The notes beneath the pieces were generated by a model. That model made no database searches. It worked only from the letters and a program-made list of their open reading frames with translations, and was not told the origin of the DNA. Made by a program: the position numbers and the translations under genes. Below are positions 1-9,800 of a stretch of 64,000 nt of DNA, piece by piece. Position 1 is the first letter of the stretch; every line of letters begins with the position of its first letter. Source of the stretch: Loxodes magnus (Eukaryota; Ciliophora; Karyorelictea; Loxodida; Loxodidae); the NCBI GenBank assembly GCA_946699065.1, contig CAMPDV010000452.1, forward strand, positions 124,001 through 188,000. The letters are read 5' to 3'.

Positions 1-900
1 ACTAAACTTTAATGAAGTTAATTTACTATATCTTTTATTATTTTAATATTTGCAAATAATTCTATAAATTTTCATTTAGTTTTGCTTTTTATTGAAGCTC
101 ATTATGCTCTTCTCAAATTTTCAGTTGAAATCTAGTCTTTTAACTCAGATATTTAGCCTTTAAATATTTACTAATGTGTTTTACAAAATATTTATTGAGC
201 GATATAAGGTCAATTTTAATACACTTTGAACACATTAAGCAACTATATTGAAGTATATTAGGAATTCTTTTCTAAGAACCAAATTATTTTTTAGGACTTT
301 TATAATTTTACTAATCCATTTATTAAACTAAAACAAGCTTATAGATTTTAATTAATTATATTATAAATTAAAATTAAAGAGAATTTGTTTAAATGAAAAC
401 AAAGTAAAATTAATAAAATAATAAATTTGTTAAAATAGATATTATTTAATGCTTATAGCTAAGCAGTTTATTAAGCTCTTATTTATATTTTATTTATTTA
501 TTTTTTACATTTAAATATTTTAATTTTAGTCTTATCTTAAAAATTAATTCAAATTTTATATTTTTTAATGTCTATATTTTGGTAATATTTCTACATAATA
601 ATAGCAATATTGAGATATAGTGATAATACCTTGGTAAATACTTAAACCAATTGAAAATCATTTCCTTTACTAAATACTTCGCTAGTCTTCCTCAGTTTTA
701 TACTATATCATGACAATTCTACTTATTTTCTTTTCATCTATTTTGATTTAGATATTTAACTGAAACGGGGACTATTTTCGAATATTTATTAATACTGACT
801 TATAAAGATTTCTACAAACATAGCAAGCAAATATTTTCAATTAAGTATTTTAAATCTTTAAATATTATCCTTAGGAGTAATAAGCAGTTTACAATTAATT
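1..900. other. A+T-rich left flank, no gene seen
   Basis: This stretch is over 80% A+T with many homopolymers. I found no motif, repeat or convincing reading frame on either strand. It has no counterpart in the tandem units, so it belongs to the unique left flank of the array. Confidence 0.6.
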
Positions 901-925
901 AATTATAATCTTTAAAATTTCTCTT

Positions 926-1201
926 TCGAGGGACTGGAAACTCCTTTCCAGCTAGACGACTCAGGGCACTCTCTCAATGCATATAGAGAGGATATCCTGT
1001 TGCTTAATTCAATAAGCATCAGTCAGGTGTTCCATAACTAGGAGCCGACAGTCTTCAAGTTGTTAGCAAGAGTGGATAATCGGAAAGATTTTGTTTTCCT
1101 GCTAAGAATGACTCTAGCCATGGACCTTCTCAGTTGATAGGAACTTGACCTTATCCAAAATGCTAAAAGGTTTTATGAGAATCAACTTCAGCTCCCATCA
1201 T
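926..1201 (-). CDS. Coding-like segment rich in UGA, possible ORF1 C-terminal piece
   Basis: This island is clearly more G+C-rich than its surroundings. Read on the minus strand from ATG-ATG at 1201 with UAR=Gln and UGA=Trp, it gives about 92 codons of natural-looking protein with four UGA codons in contexts such as VPINWEGPW and GTPDWCLL. The piece QVPINW resembles the QVPIGW near the end of the ORF1c protein, so it may be the tail of the ORF1d remnant just to the right (inference). The plus strand is also open here and gives a plausible 75-codon reading, so strand is not certain. I do not recognise a family. Not present in the tandem units. Confidence 0.35.
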
Positions 1202-1389
1202 CTTTTTAATTATCTAATTTTTAAATAATTCGTACATAATTTTAATATAACTATACATATAATAAAAAGTTTTAAAATTACATAGTAAACTCTTAATTTT
1301 ATTATTATTTAATAATGATAATGAAATTAAAATGTTCAAAAGTGCCAATCTGGACACTGTTTAAAATAAGTTGTTTTATCAGCAATACT

Positions 1390-2191
1390 ACTCATCATTC
1401 TTGACTTTCTAATGAAATTATCTTCACTAAGGTCTTCTCAATTTCTTCGATTTCTTATTCTTATTATTTCAAAAGGTACTTCACATCATTTTCTTCTGTA
1501 AATATCTCCATGCTAGTTGCAATAGAGCCTCTAATATTTTTCTTATTCTTTACGCCAAAATTTTTTCTTGAAATTCTAAAATTTTTAGCAATTCTTGTAC
1601 AAATGTCACTTACTATTACAGTAGTAGCATTTCTTCCTTACTTATCTGATTGGTTTTTGATTTATAACCTCTTTTTATTCTAATTCCATCTAATTTGTCT
1701 AATTAGCTATGTTGTGCTAATATTCTTTTGCTTAATAAACTCCAACTCTTGTTTTTATACGATATTTCCAAGCCTTGCTGCTTCTTATCTATGTTCAGTT
1801 TAAATGTTCGAATATGCTTGGAGTTCCCTTTCTTAATTAATAATTCTAATCTCTAAGTTATCTTATCCAAGCGATAATAAGTTTCTTAGTTCTTAATTTT
1901 CCTACTTAACCCCTTTAATCTCTTCCTAGAGATTGGATATTTCAAATACTAACTGTTAAATATTGATTTCCTTTTTAATTATCTTTGATGGAAGTTCTTT
2001 TCCTGTTATTATATTAGATTCCTTTCTTTTCATTACTTTAGGAGGTGTTTATTATAGTTATTAGGTTTTTATTAGTTTTGTAAGTGGGGAGAAGAAGACT
2101 CTTGCTAATTTTTTTATGGCTGCTTTTTCTCCAGAGCTTTTTTCTCTTCTTTGCTGAAGAAAAAGCCGGGAACAAGATTTTAAGAATCCAT
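1390..2191 (-). pseudogene. Retrotransposon ORF1-like coiled-coil gene (ORF1d), frameshifted
   Basis: The reading starts at ATG 2191 with a Lys/Gln-rich N-terminus (MDSQNLVPG...). It needs a frameshift near 2055 and then continues as a Glu/Gln/Leu-rich coiled coil containing NLQEEIKGVKQENQELRNLL and INQEREL. The same layout, including the Q-E-R-x-L motif, occurs in ORF1b of the units, so these are members of one family. Non-LTR ORF1 proteins typically are coiled-coil RNA-binding chaperones. Near 1340-1355 a CPDWHFW reading may be a decayed zinc knuckle. UAR codons are used as Gln throughout. The break shows it is a remnant. The frame beyond the break is inferred from similarity, not from openness. 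Confidence 0.5.
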
Positions 2192-2410
2192 TTTTTTTAA
2201 TTACTATTATTTAATAATAAATAAAAAAGATATTAAGTTTGAAGATAAATTAAACTTCTCAATAAATCTGTTAAAGCAATGCCATATTTCTTATTTCTAG
2301 ATTAATTTACCAAATAATAAATCTATTTGTAGTTTAATTTGAGCATCAATTTTTGCATCTATGGCTTTTGGATTACAATATTTTGATATTAACTGTAATA
2401 TTTTTGCTCT
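2192..2410. other. Left boundary of the tandem array
   Basis: Similarity to the corresponding parts of units 2 and 3 (around 23.2-23.4 kb and 44.6-44.8 kb) is lost in this interval. Left of it the sequence is unique. A minus-strand reading across 2260-2420 shares only QLKM-KNLR with the ORF2 remnant of the other units, so the boundary lies inside or next to a diverged non-LTR element. Confidence 0.45.
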
Positions 2411-2620
2411 CAAATTCTTGCACATCTTCAATTGATCTCTTATAAAATTAATTTTTTTGTCTTATATATTTGTTTGTTAGAATTTTTTTAATTATAATTC
2501 CTCTTATTTCTGTTTATCTTATAAAAGGATTGATTTTAAGAGTTAATTTTTTATCTTTAAATAATCTAACAATTTTTCAGACATTATGAAAACATTAATT
2601 ACAATCTTTAATCATAAATA

Positions 2621-4331
2621 AAATAGATCAATGAACAAAAAATAATAACTATTTTTAATTAGAAAATGAATATTAAAACATTTTAATTTAATTTCTTGAT
2701 AAGATCTTTTAAATTTAAATTAGTTGCTTTTTTTTATTTATTTTAAATAAAGCACTTTAAATATTATTATATTTATGAATATTTAGTATTTTAAATTAAA
2801 AATTACTATATTGTATATTAAACCAAACATTTATTAAAGGAATGCTTAAATTATAAATTATAATTTAGTTGTCTAATCATTTAGAATCAAACTAGCTCAT
2901 TATTAAGGTTCTTTATGAAATTGTGTACTATTACCATTATCGGCTTAGTAGAAACTTTGCTTTTTATTATGCTATATATGTTTCTTTTTATATTGTACGA
3001 AATATTTCCCATTTTTTATAGATATAATTATAATAGTTATTAACTTACACTTTGTATATTATTTTAATTAATACAAAAGATTAAAGCTTTTAACCTTTTT
3101 TGATATAATCAAAACTATATTGATTTCTTAATTATTTACACTTTCATTTTGCTAATTCTTATTATTTAATATTAGAATATAATTTTATTCTTATTTTAGA
3201 TGGAATATAAGATAATTTACAAGAAAGTGAAGATTTTTATAATTTTGCATATATTCAAATTATTTATATAGTTTACTAGCAAATGTTTTTATATGATAAA
3301 TAATCAATCAATTTTTTAAAAAAGCTTTCAACTTTAATAAAATAGCTTCATTAGAAATTCAAATTTTAAGATTAATAAATAAAATCGATTTTCTACATGC
3401 ACAGTAGATATGCTTAAGTTGCTTATAATCAGAAAGTTTATCTTTAAAGCTTTTCTTTTAATATTACGAAATGAGAAAAAATTTTAAAGAGAAAAAATAT
3501 TTAATATAGCAATTTTTTTCTTAAAAACTAATTTTTCTCTTCTAAATTAACATCTTTTCGCAAACTAAAAACAGATAGTTAATCGTAGTAAGCTCTTTTC
3601 AAAACTCTTTTACTAATCTTAAATTTTTAATGTTTTTCTAATTATTATAATAAAGCAGAATATTTTTAAACTTGATTAATAAATTTTTGTTTCTATATTT
3701 TATATAGTTAGGTTAGATATATTATTTAGATCCTTGTTTAAATATTTTTTAGATTCTTTGAAAATTGGCCTAAAATTTATTATTACAGATGCATTATACC
3801 TCATTTTTTCTATTTGATTGATCATATTTTTATAAAGAGATTTTTTAGCTCTTTTTGATTAGTTATTTTTAAAATTCGCAATATCTATTAAAAAGGTAGT
3901 TTTAAGCCCTCTTATAGAAAAAATTTTTAACTAATTTATTTCTTCCTAAAATTGTAATTTATTTTTTTATATTTACTTCTTAAAAGTTATTTAAAAAACT
4001 TTTCAAATCTTTTAAAATTCTATCCCTTTAAGAAAAGGATTTATCCATCCCGAAAATCTTTTGTAGCGAAAAAAGGATAATTTTTTCAAGATTTCATGGT
4101 TATTTTATTATATCTATTTTTTCTTGAGATCCTTTTCATTTAATTAAATTCTTATAATATTAAAAATTTTAAAACAAATTTTTTCATTTACTCGAAAAGA
4201 TGTTCAAAATTAAAAATTGTATTTTTTCCGAAACATAAACAATAAATTTTTTTTATAATTTCAAACATAATTAACCTTATCAAAAATATATTTTTAAATA
4301 AAAAAGAAAAAAAGTTTTGTTTAAAAATTTT
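2621..4331. other. A+T-rich stretch, nothing firm
   Basis: No gene can be supported. The block recurs in units 2 (about 23750-25320) and 3 (about 45890-47450) with moderate divergence and small indels. A 42-codon minus-strand reading beginning MGNISYNIKRN at 3012 is similar in all units for about 33 codons, but its end differs, so I did not call it. Confidence 0.5.
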
Positions 4332-4518
4332 CAAAAAATTTTCTTAAAAACAAAAATTTTATTTTTATTTTTACAAAATACCATTTCAACAAAAAATATT
4401 TCCAAATTCAATTTTGAATATAAAATTTTTTTTATTCCTATTTTTTTCTCAAAAATCTTTTATATTTGGAATTTTTTCTTGAAATTTTATTCCTATTTAG
4501 GATTTTTTATCCCGAAAT
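4332..4518. repeat. 187-bp segment present in units 1 and 3, absent in unit 2
   Basis: In unit 1 the segment is bounded by the direct repeat CAAAAAATTT at 4332-4341 and 4519-4528. In unit 2, around 25322-25331, only one copy of the repeat remains and the segment is gone. This is a clean loss between short direct repeats, either by replication slippage or by ciliate-type excision. Confidence 0.7.
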
Positions 4519-4524
4519 CAAAAA

Positions 4525-4680
4525 ATTTATTCCGTGCCGAAAATCTTTGGTAGTGTAAAACGCTGAGCAAAAAAACAAATTTTTTATTTTCATGAAATTT
4601 AAGCTTTAAAATTGAAAAAGAATGATAAATAAAAAACTTAATATCAAAAAATTTTATAATTCAATCGGAAACGAAAAATA
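4525..4680. repeat. Dispersed ~150-bp repeat, copy a of unit 1
   Basis: The core reads CTTTGGTAGTGTAAAACGCT, followed by GAGC, an A-run, an AAACAAA/TTTGTTT inverted repeat, CATGAAAT, and ends with AATCGGAAACGAAAAATATT. It lies 3' of the WD40 gene. A second copy is at 5117-5275, and partial copies of its CCGTCCCAGAAATATTT-type head are at about 4048 and 4857. Function unknown. Confidence 0.7.
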
Positions 4681-5116
4681 TTAGAATAAAAATTAAAAAT
4701 TTATTATTGAACTTAAACACAAGAATAAACAAATTTAAATAAATTTATTAACATATAAATTAAAAAATTAAATTACCATCCCAAAATTCAAAATTTTTTT
4801 AGTTTTAAGTCTATTTATAAAAAAAAAACCTTTTTTTACATATTAAAAAAATGTATCCCGTCCCAGAAATATTTATCAAAAAAAGTTTTCAAAAAAATTC
4901 CTTAAAAAAAATTTAATGATTTTTAAAATTAATTTCCAAATTTTATTTCAAAAACGATTTTAGATAATTATTTTCGAAATTATTTTAGAAACGCTTTTTT
5001 AAGAAATTTTAAAAACTTTTTTTTTTATTACTTTCAAAATTTTTATTCCAATTTTATAATTTTTTATTCCGAAATAAAAAAATTTATTCCTATTTAGATT
5101 TTTTTTATCCCGAAAT

Positions 5117-5275
5117 AATTAAATTTATTCCGTCCCAGATATCTTTGGTAGTGTAAAACGCTGAGCAAAAAAACAAATTTTTTGTTTTCATGAAATCTAT
5201 GCTTTGAAATTGAAACATAAAAAATTACCATCAGAAAATTTTTTCCAAATCGGAAACGAAAAATATTAAACTTAA
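5117..5275. repeat. Dispersed ~150-bp repeat, copy b of unit 1
   Basis: Same core as copy a, with a CCGTCCCAGA head and a better-matched AAACAAA-TTT-TTTGTTT inverted repeat. It lies about 510 bp downstream of the WD40-A stop codon. Confidence 0.7.
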
Positions 5276-5786
5276 ATATTAAAATTTTATAATATCAATA
5301 AATAATAAAAAAACAAAATTTAATTTAATTTAATTTAAAATAAAATAAATACTTAATTAAATTTTTTAATTAATAATCAAAATTACGAACTAACTTTGCC
5401 ATAATAAATAATATTTTAACCACTTCACCAAAAAAATGATAATTTATACTCAACTTGAAATTTTTACTAAATCTAAAAATATATCCATAAAATTTTATAG
5501 CATAAATTTAAACTTAAACTTATTACACGTCTTCATTTAACAAAATTATATTTTAAATATTTTTAAATATTACCACTTTAAATCAACATACCTCACTAAT
5601 TTCTATAACCTATATTACTCAAACTTTTTTTTAAACTAATAATATTTAACAATATAACAAATTTTTTAATAAATAAAAAACTTCATATAACTAAAAACAT
5701 TATTAGCATTAAACATTCATTTAAATGCATTACCAATATCTTATATCTTTAATCGTAAAATTTAATTAAGTCAAATAGCAAGTTAC
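5276..5786. other. C-rich/G-poor intergenic stretch 3' of WD40-A
   Basis: The plus strand has many C and few G. The last 60 bp before the gene are identical or nearly so in all three units. No reading frame was supported. It may contain the 3' end signals of the minus-strand WD40 gene. Confidence 0.5.
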
Positions 5787-6873
5787 TCAACTCGAAATGC
5801 TCCACTTTCTTATCGTCTTGTCCCATGATCCCGATACCAACCATCTATTATCAACACTCAATGCTATAGAAGATATTGATCCTGCATGCCCTTATAAAGT
5901 CTATATACACTCACCTTTATCAAAATTCCAGATCTTGATTGTTTTATCATTTGAACCAGAAAAGATAACACTTGAATCAACACTTAACTTAATACTTGAT
6001 ATAACATCTGCATGACCTTGAAGAGTACGAATACACTAACCAGAAGAGAAGTCCCATATCTTAATAGTCCTGTCACCAGAACCCGATATGATATATCTAT
6101 TATCCTTAGACACTATCACCGAGAAAACATAACCTGATTGCCCAGTAAGAATTCGCACAAGCTGACCAGTCTAGAAATCCCAAATCTTTATAGTTTTATC
6201 ACCAGATCCCGATATAATATATCTAGAGTCATAGGAGAGTACTACCGATATAACTGTATTAGTATGCTCAGACAAAGTTCTTTGGAGAACACCATTGTGG
6301 AAATTTCAGATCTTTATGGTTGCATCGTAAGATCCTGATATAATATAGCTAGAGTCATAGGAGATTACTACTGATCTAACTGAGGAAGTATGCCCCGTTA
6401 AAGTTCTTATGAGAGAACCAGTCTATAAGTTTCAGATCTTTATAGTTGAATCTCCAGATGCTGATACGATATAGCTAGAGTCTGAGGAGATTACTACCGA
6501 GTTAACTGAGGAAGTATGTCCCGTTATAGTTCTTATGAGAGCACCTGTCTGGAAATTCCAGATCTTTATCGAATACTCAGGATATCCTGAACCTGATACA
6601 ATTCAATTCATGTCACTTGATATAGCTAACGAGTAAACAACTGAAGTGTGACCAGTAAGGACTTAGTCTAAAAAATATTAAAGAAATACCTTTACTTTGG
6701 TCATAACTGATCTTGTTTATTAACTTTTAGTAGCATAAGTTAGGCAGAATTTCATACTTAAAATGAAGTAGAGATATTTTCCCTAGGATGTGGCTTCTCG
6801 CTCTTAAGAGTTTTCTTAAAAAAATAATTTTAGCGAATTGCTTTTCTTTTTTCTCCGTTTCTTTTTTCTCCAT
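5787..6873 (-). CDS. WD40-A: seven-bladed beta-propeller protein, one 22-nt intron
   Basis: Spliced length is 354 residues. Exon 1 (6690-6873) starts at ATG 6873, preceded by an A-rich leader, and encodes about 61 residues, Lys/Glu-rich then hydrophobic (FLRKLLRARSHILGK). Exon 2 (5787-6667) encodes exactly seven WD40 blades of about 42 residues with the frame GH-xxx-V-x-SV...YIxSGS-x-D-x-TIKIW. UAR is Gln (WDFQTG, TLQGH). In-frame UGA occurs at residues 83, 140 and 182; the last two replace the Trp of KIW. The UGA at 5787-5789, directly after blade 7 (RKWSISS), is taken as the stop. WD40 propellers bind peptides or proteins; the partner is unknown. The blade slots that vary face the ligand side in known propellers. 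An antisense shadow ORF lies at 6138-6338. Confidence 0.85.
6668..6689 (-). other. 22-nt intron of WD40-A
   Basis: On the minus strand it begins GTATTTC and ends TTTTTTAG. Removing it joins ...YDQSK (exon 1) to DQVLTGH (exon 2), splitting a GAC codon after its G, and puts the ATG in frame with the seven blades. It is identical in all three units. No transcript is available, so splicing is inferred. Confidence 0.75.
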
Positions 6874-6879
6874 TTTAAT

Positions 6880-9800
6880 TTTTATAAATTACTTTAATAA
6901 ATATTTAATTAAAATAACTCAATAAATTTTACTTACTTAATTTCAATACAATTAAACAATTAAATTATTTATTAAACATATTTATAAATATCTCATTTCT
7001 TAAACATTGATTTTTCTATTTTTGTCTTAAAACAAGACAAGATATTAAACTAATAGTGTACAAACTTTTAAGATTTTAATTATTTTATATTCTTTTACTT
7101 TTAAATGAAAGGATAATTTATTATATCAAAAGTTTATAATGAAGAATTTATATCCTTATTATAATAACTTTAATATGCATTTATTAATTACAATTTATTT
7201 GTGCTTTAAATCAAAGACTTTTAATAAGAAAACCTTATTTCTTTGTAAATTAATTTAAATGATAAATAAAATATTACAATTCTTTTAAAAGCTACTGCTA
7301 TTAATTATTACTTTTCACTTACATTTAATCAAAAAAATTATTTATTTAATCTTTTTACTAATAAAAAAAATGAAAAAAATAAGTTTCTTATTAATTAGCT
7401 TAAATATATATTAAAAAACATCAAATTATTTTAAAAAAGCATTTTTAGAATCTATAATATAAACTCTTTTAATTGTCCACTTTCTTACTACTATTTAATT
7501 AAAACTTTTTATTTATAAAGGTCTCTCTTATAATAATAAACTAATATAATTTATTATAATGTTGATTCTAAGCAAAATATATAAATGTAATAAATAGAAG
7601 TAGTAGAAAGTAAATATTTAAACTAGCTATAAATGGTGTATCACTAATTTTATCTTACAATTATTAAATAGTAATATTTAATTTTATTATTAAAATAAGC
7701 TTTAATATGTTTAATTATGTCTATTAAATACTTAATATTTTATCCTTTTAGCTTTATTAGTTATTAATTAATTTCTCTTTAATTTAGATATTAGATTAGT
7801 TATAATTAATACATTTAGATAACTTTCTCTTTTTATAGCAAACTAATATTAATTATTTAGGTTATTTTAGTAATTATCATTTCTAATTAATAATACCTAA
7901 ATTATTCTAGATTATTTAAAGATAAAAACTTAATTCTATTATTCTATACTTATCCAAAAAACATAGTTACCACTATTAATACTCTCTTTCTTAAATGTTG
8001 TTTGCTATTAAGAAATTTATAAGCTTTTAAGAAAGAAAGCATATTTTTACTATTTTCTATTATTATTTTCTGAATTAATAGAAAGAGTAAACTTAACATA
8101 ATATGTTTCTTTGTAGTATTAGATAATATAAGTATTAGATTAGCTAATATAAGTTATTTAAAACTAATCTAACAGATTATTATTTACCCTTAATACATTT
8201 TATTAATCTACTATTATTCTATATCTTTCTGTTCCTAATAAACAATTCTACATGTTTTGCTTTATAGCACATCATCATTTATTAATCTTATTACAAAAGA
8301 TTTAAACCTAAAAAGATGATATAGATAGTTATAGAAATATTTGAAACTTAGGCATTAAAATGAGCTAGATTTTTAGATTATTTATAATTTTCCTAAATTT
8401 AAATTATATTTATATATTCCTTTTTATTAACTATCTTCTGTAATTAACTTTTGTTTGAAAAACTGATAAAAAGATACATTCTGTAAAATATTTAGTCTTA
8501 ATTTATCTAAGTTTAAAAATGTTTATGAATATAAGAATATATTAAATTTAAAGTATTAATGATACTAGTTCTATAAAACATTTAGGTAATTATATGTACT
8601 TATATAAATAGTAAAGAGAAAACATTATTTTTTTATATAATTAAATAAAGAAAAGCTAGCCTAAATATTCAATAGAGTCAATTATTCATATATCTAAAAT
8701 CCTCTATTTATCTTACAATCAAGTACTTAATATATTATAGTCTCCTTTACTCCTTTAGTAATATTAATTCATAAAAACTTAAAAGAAAATTCCTTTTTAC
8801 TTTAACTGTACTTGGAAATATTCTATATACTTTAACTAGTTAAAGATAGGTTTAATTAGAGACTAATAAGAAATTTTCTTATCCTCTAGATAAAATATTT
8901 AATAAAACTGTGATTGCATTTCTTATTAATGAAGAATAATATTTTAAATTAAAATAAGGAAAATTAATATTTTTATTTTTGTTTAATAAAAATTTAAAAT
9001 AATTTATATATAATCTATTAATATTTTATAAAAAACCAAAGTAAAGGCAAATAAATTAATTAAATATAATTTAAAAATATTAAGAAAATTTATAATTCTA
9101 AATGATATTATAAATAAATATTTTAAATATTTTAAATATTTTATTATTGTTTAGATAAACATATAATAAATTATGTAAATTATATTTAAACTTAGAAATG
9201 TAGTAAAATATTTTTAAAAGTTAAATTAAAAATTATAAGGAAAACTTAAGAAATTAAATTTTTCTATAAAAAGAGAATATAAAATTTACTAATTATTTAA
9301 TTGACACTATCAATTTTGTTAATTATTAAAAATATTACTAAAAGAAAAATAAAGTATAAATTAATTAAATTAATTAATTTAAAAAATAAAAAAAATTATA
9401 ATTTTAAATTTTATATTTAACAATATTTGTGATAAAGATAAATATTAAAGAATACAAATTTTATAAATCTAGCATCGATTGACTTTTTAAATAAAGAAAT
9501 TCAACATAAAAATAATTATTCTTAGAAATTTTCAATTTCAATTTAAAAATATAAAAAAGTTAAAAAAGTTAAAAATGTTAAAAATGTTAAAAAATTCTCT
9601 AACTCTCAGATTTTTATAATCAGCCTATTCAAAGATAGTTTATTTTTACTATTTTTCATAGATTATGGATGTATATATGGTATAAGTATTAATTATTTTA
9701 CTAATCTCAAATTTACTTCTGCTTAAGTGAAAACTTTTAATAAATAAGTAAAAATAATTTAATTTTTTATTTTCTAATTCTTTTTCTAAACTTAATATGA

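Noticed and set aside
1000..1200. Protein-kinase-like reading (LLVMEHL) on the minus strand
   Set aside because: It is a single short match in a frame broken by UGA shortly after; no glycine loop, HRD or DFG motif is nearby. The UGA-as-Trp frame fits better.
2887..3012. Small minus-strand ORF MGNISYNIKRN..., partly conserved in all units
   Set aside because: Only about 33 codons are shared, the C-terminus differs between units, and substitutions show no clear coding pattern.
4317..4553. Plus-strand 78-codon Phe/Lys-rich ORF
   Set aside because: Composition is just T/A homopolymer, and half of it lies in the segment deleted from unit 2.
4525..4680. C/D-box snoRNA reading of the dispersed repeat
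   Set aside because: CTGA and ATGATAA motifs are present but in the wrong order and spacing for a C/D snoRNA on either strand.
6138..6338. Plus-strand 66-codon standard-code ORF, with similar ones at 26997 and 49392
   Set aside because: It is the antisense of the WD40 blades; repeated NLYSFI/SRYNISRV pieces are mirror images of the repeat framework.
5787..6873. UAR=Glu with UGA=Trp (Blastocrithidia-type code)
   Set aside because: UAA occupies the universally conserved Gln of the RT motif Q-x-G-F (22413-22415). Introns and the element types also fit a ciliate better.
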